Shown: positions 23,340-34,307 of the stretch, piece by piece
Layout of the letters: every line of letters starts with the position of its first letter
Numbering within the stretch: the stretch's first letter is position 1
Assembly (NCBI GenBank): GCA_949126835.1
Contig: OX421494.1
Span: forward strand, 4,099,201 to 4,163,200
Direction of reading: 5' to 3'
Source: Anisus vortex
Lineage: Eukaryota; Mollusca; Gastropoda; Planorbidae
Length of the DNA: 64,000 nt
Notes under the pieces: model-generated
The model's input: the letters and a program-made list of their open reading frames with translations, nothing else
Database searches by the model: none
Told to the model about the DNA's origin: nothing
Program-made: the position numbers and the translations under genes

Positions 23340-23430
23340 TGAGTGTGATGATCATGCCTGTGAGTCTACCCAGCTCTGTTGGGTACCCTAAAACTAGTTA
23401 CGGGAAGCAGCGGTGGGTAAACGAACCATA
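23340..23430 (+). mobile_element. SINE body fragment
   Basis: 'GAGTCTACCCAGCTCTGTTG' and the following 'GGTACC' belong to the SINE body. The rest is decayed. Confidence 0.5.
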
Positions 23431-23484
23431 CGAAAACCCCCACAGGAATCACCTGACAGGCTTTGCAATGGACCCCCCCCCCCC

Positions 23485-23672
23485 CCCCGCCACTTCAAGG
23501 AAAGAGACGGGCTGGTCTCCCTAAGACCACTTGGAGGCGATCCTGCAAGGAGGAAATGAAAAGCTACATTTCCTGGGGGTTAGCTGAAAAAGAAAAGGCT
23601 GGACAGAATCAAGTGCGCCGGAGAACTGTTGTGGAGGCCCAATGTTTCACGAGACACCAAATGAATTAAGGA
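23485..23672 (+). pseudogene. LINE C-terminal fragment, GRPxxTWRR type
   Basis: It encodes GKRRAGLPKTTWRRSCKEEM, then a SWGL..A..KAGQNQ.. tail ending at a stop. This matches the common LINE ORF2 tail 'GkRkrGRPkttWrR..e.E......W....A.dR..Wr'. It is preceded by a 16-base C-run (23473-23488). Confidence 0.75.
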
Positions 23673-24660
23673 AAGCAATGCAAGGTCAAACCCACAATTA
23701 TTCTGTGGAAGAGCACACTGACGTAGCTAAATGTGATATCATCGACAGTCGTGCTATACAAATGAGTATCATTGTCATTAACGTTCGCTACTGAGTGCGT
23801 ACCATATACATAATTATATTTGTACCGAATTTGAGAACCAGTGATGTCGTCGTACTGTCACTTTCACTGTCCATCTTCCTGGACTTCAATGAAAAACAAA
23901 AAAAAAACACACACACACACACACAAAGGCAAAAACACCAAAACAAAAACAACAATAGAATCGATAAGTCTACTGGACAGTTGGAGTTAAGGATTCTAGA
24001 CTCGCCACTCTGCCTGCTACTCTCGGGAGGGTGCCGGTACTTCACACGCACACGCCCCACTCCCGACCTGTCTCTTCCCCCCCCCCCCGAACTCCTACAC
24101 ACTCCCACAATTCTGATGATTGGGAAAGATTGTATTGAGAGTGGAAGAGTGGAGGTGAGGTGGCAGAGCGGGCGAGATAGGATTTTGAAGATGCGAGGTC
24201 GCGGCCCTCGATTTGGCGGGGAGAAAATGGAGGCGTGGGAGGAGCGCCCGCTGTTACTGCTCATTTACTAGTCTCAACGGACCACGTGGGGGCGCGTAAC
24301 AAACATGAAAGTCGTAACAAACAAAACAAAAAATTCTTCATCTTTGAAGTAATTGGGCAATAAGAAAACATAACAACGTCGCAGAGTAATGGATTTTGTA
24401 GGCAATAAAAGTAAATGAAGGTGGCAGACATTTTAACGCCGTTGTCATAACTTCAGACTTTTTGACCAACAGAATAAGACAAAAGTTTGGGATTTGGACA
24501 CAGTGGTATTGCGTCAGAGCATTACACTGCCAATGGGGGAAGGTCTCGGCTTGGAAACTCCGTTTAAAAAAACAAACAACAACGCTTTATTTATTTCCCG
24601 GAGTTTTCCCGGCTTTGATTGGTACCTGGTAGTGAAAATAAAGGCGGAAGTGGGCACAGC
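23673..24660. other. Intergenic DNA, nothing recognised
   Basis: It contains an A/C-rich stretch (23897-23960) and a C-run near 24079. The 158-aa frames on both strands (about 23790-24270) are mirror shadows with no recognisable domain and no supporting splice structure. Confidence 0.4.
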
Positions 24661-24669
24661 GCTGGTAAA

Positions 24670-24719
24670 ACGATTCCTATGTGTGACGATTCCTATGTGT
24701 GACGATTCCTATGTGTGAC
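24670..24719 (+). repeat. 16-bp tandem repeat, 3 copies
   Basis: CGATTCCTATGTGTGA occurs three times in a row. Confidence 0.9.
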
Positions 24720-24984
24720 TGTATGACTAAGGCTCACAAATAGGCGATGCCGCTAGATTGTGAGACAATGAATCATAGTCTTGATGTTTACACGAAAAGG
24801 CGGGACGAGTCGGGTAACCCACTTTCTGTTGAGATCTATGGGGATTTAGCCACACTACACACAACACACTACACACAACCTCGGCGTTAATGTTTAGGGT
24901 TCTATATGCATCCCTGTGTCTGCGACTGTGTGTGTCGGTTTTTTTGTGCTTGAGTTTCTGTGTGCATGTGATATTTCTGCAATG

Positions 24985-25590
24985 TGTCTGTATGGCTGTC
25001 TATATGTGTATCTATGTGTGTATCTATATGTGTATCTATATGTGTTTAACTATGTGTGTATCTATGTGTGTATCTATGTGTGTATTTATGTGTGTATTTA
25101 TGTGTATATCTATATTATGTGTATCTATGTGTGTATTTATGTGTGTATCTATGTGTGTATCTATATTTGTATCTTTGTGTGTATTTATGTGTGTATTTAT
25201 ATGTGTATTTATGTGTGTATCTATATTATGTGTATCTATGTGTGTATCTATGTGTGTATACGTGTGTATCTATGTGTGTATCTGTGTGTATCTATGTGTG
25301 TATCTATGTGTTTATCTATGTGTGTATCTATATGTGTGTATCTATATTTGTATCTTTGTGTGTATCTATATGTGTGTATCTATGTGTGTATCTATATTTG
25401 TATCTTTGTGTGTATCTATGTGTATATCTATGTGTGTATCAATGTGTGTATCTATGTGTGTATCTATGTGTGTATCTATGTGTGTATCTATGTGTGTATC
25501 TATGTGTGTATCTGTGTGTATCTATGTGTGTATCTATGTGTGTATAAACGTGTTTCTATTTATCTATCTGTATGTGTGTGTCTGCGTGCA
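24985..25590 (+). repeat. 12-bp minisatellite (TATCTATGTGTG)n
   Basis: About fifty units of the 12-bp motif TATCTATGTGTG with TATTTATG and TATATG variants. Because 12 is a multiple of 3, all three forward frames stay open (238-278 aa of Cys/Val/Tyr/Met repeats). These frames are artefacts. Confidence 0.95.
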
Positions 25591-25929
25591 TGCATGTGTC
25601 GGTTAATGTGTGCAAATGTGTGTATGGGTCCGTGTTTGTGTCTGCGTGTTTTGACATTTAAATGTGTAGAAATGTCCTACCGATACTTTATTAAACTTGA
25701 GCCGTATCTCGTGAAAATCACCACAGGGGACAAGTGCAAATATTGCCTGTAGCTGGATGTCAAAAAGATACATTTGAAAATGGGCCAACAGATTCGTAAA
25801 TCAGTATAAAATCTCAGTGCGCTTCTACTTTTCGTACACCGTAACCCAGTTAGGTCTGACAAAACAATGCAATAAAACATACATAAATTGACAGAAACCG
25901 TTTGTGAATTTTTTTCTGTTTCATTAAGT

Positions 25930-26215
25930 CATAGGGCACGGGTGGGCAGCGAGTTCGGCTGGCGTACCGAAGGTCCTGTGTTCAAATCATGCTGCAGGCT
26001 AGGATTTTTTCCTGGGTCTGGAGAGTGTCCCTGAGTCTACCCAGCTCTGATGGGTTCCTAACTTTTTTGAGGTAAAGTATAGGTGGCTGTGCACAGTGCT
26101 GGCCACACAATCACCTAGTATGCCTTGTCAACAGAAACTGATGAACGCTAATTCAACTGACCTATGGATCAATTTTGTCCGACGGAATAGTTTTACTTTC
26201 TTTTACTCATTAAAT
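25930..26215 (+). mobile_element. tRNA-derived SINE, divergent full copy
   Basis: The head is degenerate ('GGTGGGCAGCGAGTTCGGCTGG', in part) with a weak B box (TGTTCAAATCATG). The body carries 'GAGTCTACCCAGCTCTGATG', 'GTGCTGGCCACACAATCACC' and the 3' end 'TTTTGTCCGACGG..TTTTACTTTC'. Confidence 0.8.
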
Positions 26216-26727
26216 CATACTAATTGTAATTTTTTTTCGGTTAAAATTCGTATTGTCTTTCTTTGTGTAAGTTCATTAGTAAGTAAATCTCCATTAGCAT
26301 TGCTTGGATAGAATAGTAGCCTGCACAGATTTTAAGAGGATTGTGTGGCCAGGCTCATAAAAACCGACAAATATAATCTTAAATCTCTAATGATGAAACA
26401 GCATGTACTTTTTAAAGCTGTACTTGGTTGGTACCTGTGTGGACTATCTGAATCAATGGAGAATAATTTAAAACACATATCATTCACATATTATGTCATT
26501 AAACGTTGTTACGTCTCGCTGTCTAGCGTGGGCAGTTTTATCTCAATGACTTTTAGGTACCCTTAAAGAATCCTTAACTCTCGCCCAAACTTTCATTCCA
26601 GAAATTTAGAAACGACGTCAGCAGGAATAATTTACAAAACTTTTAATTCAACATAACACAATACATCAACGCTCCACACATTCAAGTCAATAACAACAGG
26701 ATTTAAGAGAAACACACCCTTGTAGCC
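26216..26727. other. Intergenic DNA, nothing recognised
   Basis: AT-rich with no exon or repeat I can support. Confidence 0.4.
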
Positions 26728-26730
26728 TAA

Positions 26731-28053
26731 GGCTGCAAACGCAGTGGGCACAAACACCAACACACCTTCGGCACGTATCTTAAGCCGAACGCCAATTGTA
26801 CGATTGAACTGGGATTGGCACAAACGCAGTGCGCGATACGACTTGCGTTCAACTTTTAGCCAGCGAGAGCCTAGAGATCATGTGACACACAGGTCGTTCC
26901 AAAATGGAGGCGCTGTGCATTGCAGCTTTGCAGCTTGTTCTATTTTATTGGCTCGGGAAAAGGTATTATAGGGCAACGGTACTGGGTTCATCACATATTT
27001 TGAAAGAGAGAAAGGTTTGGGGAATACCATCATCTTTTATACGAGGTTTTGAACGACGAGGAAAAATGTATCGCGTACATCAGGATGAGACCCTCAACTG
27101 TTCGGACACTTTTAGAGCTAGTGATCCCAAGCATCACCGAGCGCACCACAAACTTCCGAAAACCGTTGTCCCCAAGAGAACGACTTTTGATTACATTGAG
27201 ATAAGTCATCATCATCTGCACTCAGCAGAATCTTGAGGTACATGTAAGGTCCTCCAGTCCCCAGGGTACAAAGCATGGCTGCCATGGCTGTACAGGTTTT
27301 ACGGACCACTTAAACTTTAAGAGCTCCAATACTCATACAAGTCCTTGATCACAACAAACAAACAAACAGACAATCATAAAACAACAATTAATGTACAAAA
27401 CAAACAAGTCAGAACAAAGCAAAAACAGAAGCAACAAGAAAACGTACTGATTATTATAAAGTACTGTAACTTTTTATTGATCAAAGTCCGATCCAATGTG
27501 GTGTATATAATCATTGACATTATGGAAAAAAGAAATAGCTTCTTGATTGTCTTTTCAAGTCCTAAAAGAAAACATTTAAATGTACTGCTCTTGGTGGCCG
27601 CGGCGCCAGACGAAACCCGGCAGTGTGCAATATTATTACCGTTTTTTTTTTTTTTTATCTCGCTAAATATTTCACAAATTCAAATTCTGCTCGAATCTCC
27701 CCTTGATTTTTAGTCGCTGAATTCAAAAATGAAATCAGATATTGTCTGCGATGCTTTCTCGATGAGAAAATTGAAAGTGAAAATGTCCCCAGTCCAGTCA
27801 TATGACGTCACACATTCAAGGTCGACGCGACTACTAGCAACCGTGAAAAAAACGAAGGCATGAGATGTAGCAAGCCAGTTGAGCACTCTCGTCAAAAAAG
27901 TTGGTGCGAAGGCGTGTTGTTGAAGTCCGAAGTCGTGTTGAACTCACTGCGTGCGGTTACTAGGTTTAAATAGTGTCACCAACACCGACTCACAACGAAA
28001 GCCGTATTCACTGAGAAGACGTGTTGGTGTTTGTGCCCACTGCGTTTGTAGCT
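26731..28053. mobile_element. PIF/Harbinger-like DNA transposon, 1,323 bp, defective
   Basis: The terminal inverted repeats are about 35 bp: CTGCAAACGCAGTGGGCACA at the left and the complement of CTACAAACGCAGTGGGCACA at the right. TAA flanks both ends (26728-26730 and 28054-28056), which fits the TWA target of PIF/Harbinger. Inside, 26904-27236 is a 110-aa frame beginning MEALCIAALQ with segments KERKVWGIPSSFIRGFERRG and MYRVHQDETLNCSDTF. These resemble the N-terminus of Harbinger transposases ('R..WVRP..xRR..G.Y..L..ELR..D...F'). The DDE domain is absent. The superfamily call rests on the target site and this weak resemblance. Confidence 0.65.
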
Positions 28054-28133
28054 TAACCCTTACAGTTCCGGGCGCGTATATAGCGGAACTGAAGGCAACA
28101 TAGATAGAAGTAGGTCGGTACGGGAAGGGTTAA
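28053..28133 (-). mobile_element. piggyBac-like 73-bp MITE, copy 3
   Basis: The 73-bp unit 28057-28129 lies between TTAA at 28053-28056 and 28130-28133, inverted relative to copies 1 and 2. One substitution separates it from copy 2. Its left TTAA is made of the last base of the Harbinger-like element plus that element's TAA target duplication, so the MITE inserted exactly at that junction. Confidence 0.88.
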
Positions 28134-28247
28134 CTAAATGTCAAAATTAGTGGAAGCCCCTGTGTGATGCTTTTATGCTGATACCCTAGCCTATATAATA
28201 GCCGATAATGTACCCATAGAAGTCTTCTGTTTATCTAGAACCTAGAC

Positions 28248-28445
28248 CAAGGGTCGGCAACCTACGAAACGCGAGCCACACTTGGCACGCAAGACGATTT
28301 TCAATGGCACGCGGATGACCCTCCAAAAAGGCTATGCAAGTATCTCCTCCAAGGAATTGAGTGCTAAAGCAGTATGATGTTGGCACGCTGAATAAATTAG
28401 AAATCCCTCTTTGGCACACTATTATAAAAAGTTTACCGACTCCCG
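28248..28445. mobile_element. hAT MITE of the GTCGGCAACC family, 198 bp
   Basis: Left end CAAGGGTCGGCAACC, right end GTTTACCGACTCCCG. Flanks ACCTAGAC (28240-28247) and ATCTAGAC (28446-28453) match in 7 of 8. The internal 'GGCACGC' blocks are as in other copies. Confidence 0.82.
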
Positions 28446-28689
28446 ATCTAGACTTTTTATTTTACAATGGCTGAAAATTTCTCAATACAACACAGACGCC
28501 TTTCATTCTGATGCTACAGTACAGTTGATGGATAAAAACTGTATAATTTAAACATTATGGATCTTATCACTTATTCATTGAGTGTCAATGCGTTAAAAAA
28601 ATAAACAAAGCTACAGTTTTTTATAGTGCTATAGAAAATGGAGAACAACACTGGCGTATATATTGATTAGAAGTTATTTGAAAGCACAT

Positions 28690-29040
28690 TCTTTTATTAT
28701 CCTATATATTACGGACGCTCCTTCTATAAATGAAATTATTGCATCCTTGGCCAAACCGTTGTCTGAGTATAGTCTTGCATTTTGCTTTTTTGCTAGGTTA
28801 CTGGTTTTCATGGAATTTTCACGTAGCCCATTCCATGCCCGGATGCCACTTTATAAGAAAGAGTACTTGAATGCATTCATTCTCGCATAAGGGATAGGGA
28901 CAGTGTTTCTGTCCTTAAGTTTATCAAAGAATTGGAATAGCTTAATATTGTATTGTATTTCTAAGTTAGAGTTTATTGCCTTTGGTATTATTACTACTTT
29001 ACTCTTTGCCCTTCTGTCCTCTAGTTTATTTCCACTCATT
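28690..29040 (-). pseudogene. LINE family A, 3' end
   Basis: The minus strand encodes LEDRRAKSKVVIIPKAINSN and a tail ending NAFKYSFL. At lower coordinates come the 'CCATTCCATGCCCGGATGCC' block and the 3' UTR 'GGACGCTCCTTCTATAAATG'. It is 5'-truncated. Confidence 0.8.
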
Positions 29041-29744
29041 GCTCAGCTGGAGTTATTTTAAAATATGTCTACGTATTTGATTATGAAAATAAATAAATAC
29101 ATATTAGCAATTATTTTACAATAAAATACCTGATGTTTTTTTTCCGATTTATAATAGTATGGATTAGTGATCAATGACATCAAATTTTATTATATTTTGT
29201 TCTCAGTTATTACTGTATTTAATATACGTCATAATTTTGCCAGACTTTAAAGTAATTATGTGCTTATTTAGGTGTTTATCTATCTTCTTCTTCTTCATTA
29301 TACTGTGGAGAACACAGTTATACCCCAGGAAAAAGTCCACAATGTAAAGATAAATAAATTTATTGCGAATGATCTGGGAGCAAAAGTGTCCATTACTACT
29401 TATAATATTTCTAACATACAACAAGAGCTTTAAGCTCAAGCAGACGACGAAGTTTCATTTATGGTCTCAGTTATACAATTGCAGGTTTTTGTTTATGTCA
29501 TCTGAAAATGCACGACTTTATAATATTCTCGCGTGTTTTGGAAATGTAACACCTTGCACTGGGTGACTATTGTAGAAGCTTGCCCATAGGCCAGTAGTGC
29601 CGTTTCTATTGTTTCATTCATTCATCGCACATGGATTTTTATTGACCCGTTTTCTGGAGGTGAAAACAAGTACCTGTTAATACACTGCCGTTTGTTGATT
29701 GTATTTCGTGACATAAATCAATAAGTCATCAATAGCTTGCTAAA
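29041..29744. other. Intergenic DNA, nothing recognised
   Basis: AT-rich with no exon or repeat family visible. Confidence 0.4.
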
Positions 29745-29749
29745 ACAGT

Positions 29750-29950
29750 ATGGGACCTGGGCAGAGGTGGTGTGAGGAAGGTCACGGGTTCAAATACCTA
29801 TGTTTATTTCGCCATAGTTATGGGGTGCCACAGAGTCTGACTAGCTCTGGCAGGACATTGATGCATGTTAGGTAAAATAAGGGCGGCTGGGCAATGTGTC
29901 GGCCATACTAATGTCAGTGAGAGGATATATACGGTGACGGCACCAACGGA
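29750..29950 (+). mobile_element. tRNA-derived SINE, divergent
   Basis: The B-box-like sequence GGGTTCAAATACC is followed by 'AGAGTCTGACTAGCTCTGGC', 'GGTAAAATAAGGGCGGCTGG' and 'TGTGTCGGCCATAC'. The 3' end is lost. Confidence 0.65.
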
Positions 29951-30228
29951 TTCACACCTGGTAGCGCGTGGAAAACTCAAGCCACATGAAGACGGGGGAG
30001 GGGGTAGTGACGTGGATAGCGGTTAGTCAAGGAGGGCTGGAAGAGGGGGAGGCGATAGGGATACGGGCGATACGGTAGGACTTCAGTGACTTGTAGTGGG
30101 GGGGGGGGGGGGGGTTGCAATTACTGTGATTGAATAAAACTGTCATTTATCTGTAGTGTGGTAGTTGCAAAGTATAGATATTGAAGTTGATTTCAGGACA
30201 CATTTTTTGTAGACATCCTCTGAAGGTG

Positions 30229-30750
30229 CCATAATCCATTCTGTGACATGTGCCACAATCCATAATGTGCCTTGTGCCACAATCCATTCTGTGACATGTG
30301 CCACAATCCATCCTGTGACATGTGCCACAATCCATCCTGTGACTTGTGCCACAATCCATCCTATGACATATGCCACAATCCATCATGTGCCACGCGCCAC
30401 AATCCATCCTGTGACTTGTGACATAATCCATCCTGTGACTTGTGCCACAATCCATCCTGTGACATGTGTCACAATCCATTCTGTGACCTGTGTCACAATC
30501 CATCCTGTGACATGTGTCACAATCCATTCTGTGACCTGTGCCACAATCCATCCTGTGACTTGTGCCACAATCCATCCTGTGACATGTGTCACAATCCATT
30601 CTGTGACCTGTGTCACAATCCATCCTGTGACATGTGCCACAATCCATTCTGTGACCTGTGCCACAATCCATCCTGTGACATGTGCCACAATCCATTCTGT
30701 GACCTGTGCCACAATCCATCCTGTGACATGTGTCACAATCCATTCCGGTG
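30229..30750. repeat. 24-bp tandem repeat, about 21 copies
   Basis: Exact 24-bp period; the core is CCACAATCCATCCTGTGAC plus ATGTG. The third-position-like variants C/T and A/C/T recur. The period is eight codons, so several frames are open on both strands (223, 175, 123 and 103 aa). Its upstream flank has a 17-base G-run at 30098-30114. Confidence 0.95.
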
Positions 30751-30989
30751 ACATCTATCAATTTTTTTAAAAATCTCAGAATCTCAGAATGTTCAGAAAT
30801 GGTCTCAATTCGTTTCATTTATTTAAAACAATAATGTAACAGTAATGGAGGTTATTTGTAGTGGCTTATCCGTTTGTTTAATATTATTAGTTTAACTAGT
30901 GGTTATGCCCGTCAAAATGACGGAGAAACGAATGCCTACAATGTGTTTTGTTAAGAGAGAAAGAAAAGAGACTATTACAATAAAGACAA

Positions 30990-31333
30990 TGAACGTTTCT
31001 TTTCGGTTTTATTTTTTATTATTTTTAATTGTTTCTGGTCGCCCTGACCCTGGTATATGCATAATAATTGTTACTGTCAAGCTTCTGATATTAAAACGTA
31101 GCAAAAAGTTGTGTTGACTTGACTTTTTATTAATAATAGCCTATTAAACTAACAATAATATACTATCTAATAGAAAAAAAAAACACATACCAAACAATAA
31201 AAAGGTAAATAATAAAAAAAAAGCATAAAAAATAATATTTCAATACCATCAAAACTAAAGTGAGAACGATTTTTTTCGGTATTTAATTTTATTTCTTGCT
31301 TATTGTATTAGACATCTAATAAATCAGTGTTGA
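30990..31333 (+). repeat. Partial unit of the 1.07-kb tandem repeat
   Basis: It shares 'TTTCTGGTCG..CTGACCCTGG.ATATG', 'TGTTGACTTGACTTTTTATT' and 'ATTTCAATAC' with the two following units. It lacks the entire GC-rich core and is only about 340 bp long. Confidence 0.7.
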
Positions 31334-32387
31334 GAATGTTTCTTTCGGTATTTAGTTTTTGTTATTTTTAATTGTTTCTGGTCGACATGACCCTGGCATA
31401 TGCCCAAAAATTGTGGCCTCAAGGACTGGCGTAGTGTGTAAACCGCCGATACATTCCCAATAAGAATACACTGGTCGAACGCAATGGGGAACAGCCCCCG
31501 CAGCGGGTCTGATGTCCATTACACTGCCGAGAGGCCACTGATCTCGGGGGTGGAAGGGGGGGAGGGGACAATGTACGTATGTATAGGATTTGTACTACCG
31601 GGTGACAGTGCAGGTATACAGGCGAGCCACCACGATAATGATCCTTAGGGGAACCGCATTGAACGATCGCTGGGCTGAGAAACCTTACCCGTTCGGCGTG
31701 TCGTTTGAGTGGCTGGAGCCCGGACAGAGATTGCATAATCCTAAGCGTTACGCCCTGGACACAAGAGCCGAAAGGCTAGTCCGGGTTTTTTAAAGAGACT
31801 TTTTAATTCGATATTAAAATGTAGCGAACAGTTGTGTTGACATGACTTGTTATTAATAATATTAAATTAACAATAATATACTATCTGAAAGAAAAAAACA
31901 TAAATACAAAACAATAAAAAAGGTAAATAATATTTAAAAATTAGAAAATAATATTTCAATACAATAAAAACTAAAGTAAGAAAGATTTGTTGGGTATTTA
32001 ATTTTTGTTCTTGCTTATTGTATCAATAAAACAGTATTGATAATGTTTCTATCGGTATTTAGTTTTTTTTTTGTATTGTTGCTGTCAAGCTTATGGTACC
32101 CGGTTTTTGAAAGTTATCATTTATAAGCCTAACTTGTTTTTGTAGAATTCGTATCATTTAATTTATAGAGTGTATACAGTCGCCTATTAAAGGATATTCT
32201 CAATAGCGACGTAAATCCGTTTAATAATTAAAACATTTGGTTACTTTTACTTAAAAAGATAATGCAAACATCAATAATGAAAAAAGAAATAATTTCATAG
32301 ACATTACGTCATACGCTAGTATTTTGTTTAATGTAAACCATTGAAACTCTCCAAGACAAATTGCGGTGCGTAATTTTTAAAAATTGT
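31334..32387 (+). repeat. 1.07-kb tandem unit with GC-rich core, unit 1
   Basis: The landmarks recur about 1,072 bp later in the next unit. The GC-rich core (about 31415-31795) includes 'AACAGCCCCCGCAGCGGGTC', 'ACACTGCCGAGAGGCCACTG' and 'GAGCCGAAAGGCT' (a stem with a GAAA loop). AT-rich DNA with 'TTTCGGTATTTAGTTT' motifs surrounds the core. I recognise no protein in it. The family is unknown to me. Confidence 0.8.
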
Positions 32388-33480
32388 ATTAATAAAACAG
32401 TGTTGAGAATGTTTCTTTCGGTATTTAGTTTTTGTTATTTTTATTTGTTTCTGGTCGACCTGACCCTTGCATATGGATAGGAATTGTGGCCTTAAGGACT
32501 GGCGTAGTGTTTAAACCGCCGATACATTCCCATTAAGTGGCATTAAGAATACACTGGCGGGCGAACGCATGGGGCACAGCCCCCGCAGCGGGTCCGATGT
32601 CCATTACACTGCCGAGAGGCCACTGGTCTCGGGGGGGGGGGGAAGCAATGGACGCTTCAATCCCGTCTCGAGAATCACCCGATGCCTGAATGCATGTACC
32701 GATATTATAGGATTTGTGCTACCGGGTGACAGTGCAGGTATACTGGCGAGCCACCACGATAATGATCCTTAGAGGAACCGCTAAGAACGATCGCTGGGCT
32801 GCTCAATCCTAAGCGTTACGCCCTGGACACAAGAGCCGAAAGGCTCGTCCTGTTTTTTTAAAGAGACTTTTAAATTCGATTTTAAAATGTAGCGAACAAT
32901 TGTGTTGACTTGACTTGTTATTAATAATATTAAATTAACAGTAATGTACTATCTAAAAGAAAAAAAAACATAAATACAAAACAATAAAAAAAGATAAATA
33001 ATATTTAACAAAAAAAGAAAATGATATTTCAATGCAATAAAAACTAAATTGAGACAGATTTTTTTGGGTATTTAATTTTTGTTCTTGCTTATTGTATCAA
33101 TAAAACAGTATTGATAATGTTTCTTTCGGTATTTAGTTTTTATTTTATATTGTTGCTGTCAAGCTTATGGTACCCGGTATTTAAAAGTAATCATATTTAG
33201 GCCTAACTTGTTTGTTTTTTTATAATTCGTATCATTTAATTTATAGAGTGTATACAGTCGCCCATTAAAGGATATTCTCAATAGCGATGTAAATCCATTT
33301 AATAATTAAAACATTTGGTTACTTTTACTTAAATGATAATGCAAACATCAATAATGAAAAAAAAAATAATTTGATAGACATTACGTCATACGATAGTATT
33401 TTTTTTTAAAGTAGCCTACACCATTCAAACTCTCCAAGCCAAATTGCGGTGCGTAACTTTTAAAAAAGTTCTCGCCACAT
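32388..33480 (+). repeat. 1.07-kb tandem unit with GC-rich core, unit 2
   Basis: It is collinear with the preceding unit. Each unit has a deletion the other lacks. Unit 1 lacks the 'CGCTTCAATCCCGTCTCGAG' segment near 32650. Unit 2 lacks the 'CCTTACCCGTTCGGCGTGTC' segment found at 31683. Both must derive from a longer ancestor. Confidence 0.8.
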
Positions 33481-33955
33481 TAAAAAAACAACAGCAGAAT
33501 CGGGAAAACCCGAAAAGACCCTCGCGTTCAACATAGTGAAACTCGCGTTCAATATAGTAAATGAACGGAAACGGCCATTTGCTATGCACGGTTATATTTA
33601 TTTGTATAGCTGGATATACTTTTTTTGATTTATAAAATTAACTCAATCATGATTATAAGTCATAAAATAAATTTTTCTTTTGGATGACGTTTCCGATTTA
33701 TACATTTAACTTTTGTCCCGAATAGTCAAACGGCTTAGGCGCCTATAGCGAACAAACATATATATAAATATATATATATATATATAAACAAACATAATAT
33801 AAACAAACTCACGGTAATTATATATGTTGATACTAGCAACAAGAAGTCAACATAACGGAGAACCGTTTCGTTACGTTCAACACAATATGGTTCACAGCAG
33901 CATCTTCAAATAGCCATGACAGCGCAAACAAACACAAGAAAAATAACTTACATTC
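33481..33955. other. Intergenic DNA, nothing recognised
   Basis: AT-rich, with a (TA)n tract at about 33758-33785. Confidence 0.4.
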
Positions 33956-34256
33956 CTTAGTCTAAATACCGAGCGATTACAATAAAACTAACTGAATACC
34001 GAAAAAGTACAATAGAATTAACTAAATACTGAAAGATTACAATAAAACTAACCAAATACCGAAAGATTAAAATATAATTAGCTATGTACCAAAATATTAA
34101 AATATAATTAACTAAATACCGAAAGATAAAAATATAATTAACCAAATGCCGAAATATTACAATAGAACTAACTAAATACCGAAAGATTACAAATAAAACT
34201 AGCTAAATACAGAGCGATTACAAAACTAACTAAATACCGAAAGATTACAATCTAAC
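33956..34256 (-). repeat. 30-bp tandem repeat, about 10 copies
   Basis: 30-bp period: 'ATACCGAAAGATTACAATA' then 'AAACTAACTAA'. The complement of the core, TTTCGGTATTTAGTT, is the same motif that punctuates the 1.07-kb tandem units 0.5-2.5 kb upstream, so the two repeats may be related. Confidence 0.9.
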
Positions 34257-34307
34257 TTCTCGTTGCATGTAAGAGTTTTCTCTTTTTTTCACCTTATTTT
34301 CTGTCAG

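Noticed and set aside
23788..24271. 158-aa frames on both strands at the same place
   Set aside because: Mutually antisense, low-complexity (A/C-run and C-run) and without recognisable motifs.
24890..25752. 278-aa and 238-aa Cys/Val/Tyr-rich frames as secreted or membrane proteins
   Set aside because: Products of the 12-bp TATCTATGTGTG minisatellite, open in all three frames.
26904..26960. First exon of a host membrane protein (MEALCIAALQ.. followed by a GTATTA donor)
   Set aside because: It lies between the inverted repeats of a 1,323-bp DNA transposon, and the downstream frame resembles a transposase start, so a transposon origin is simpler.
30147..30818. 223-aa minus-strand and 175-aa plus-strand frames
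   Set aside because: Products of a 24-bp array whose period is a multiple of 3.
31490..31560. Hammerhead ribozyme core in the GC-rich tandem unit (CTGATG near 31508)
   Set aside because: The conserved CUGAUGA..GAAA arrangement is not completed, and the second unit reads CCGATG at the same place.
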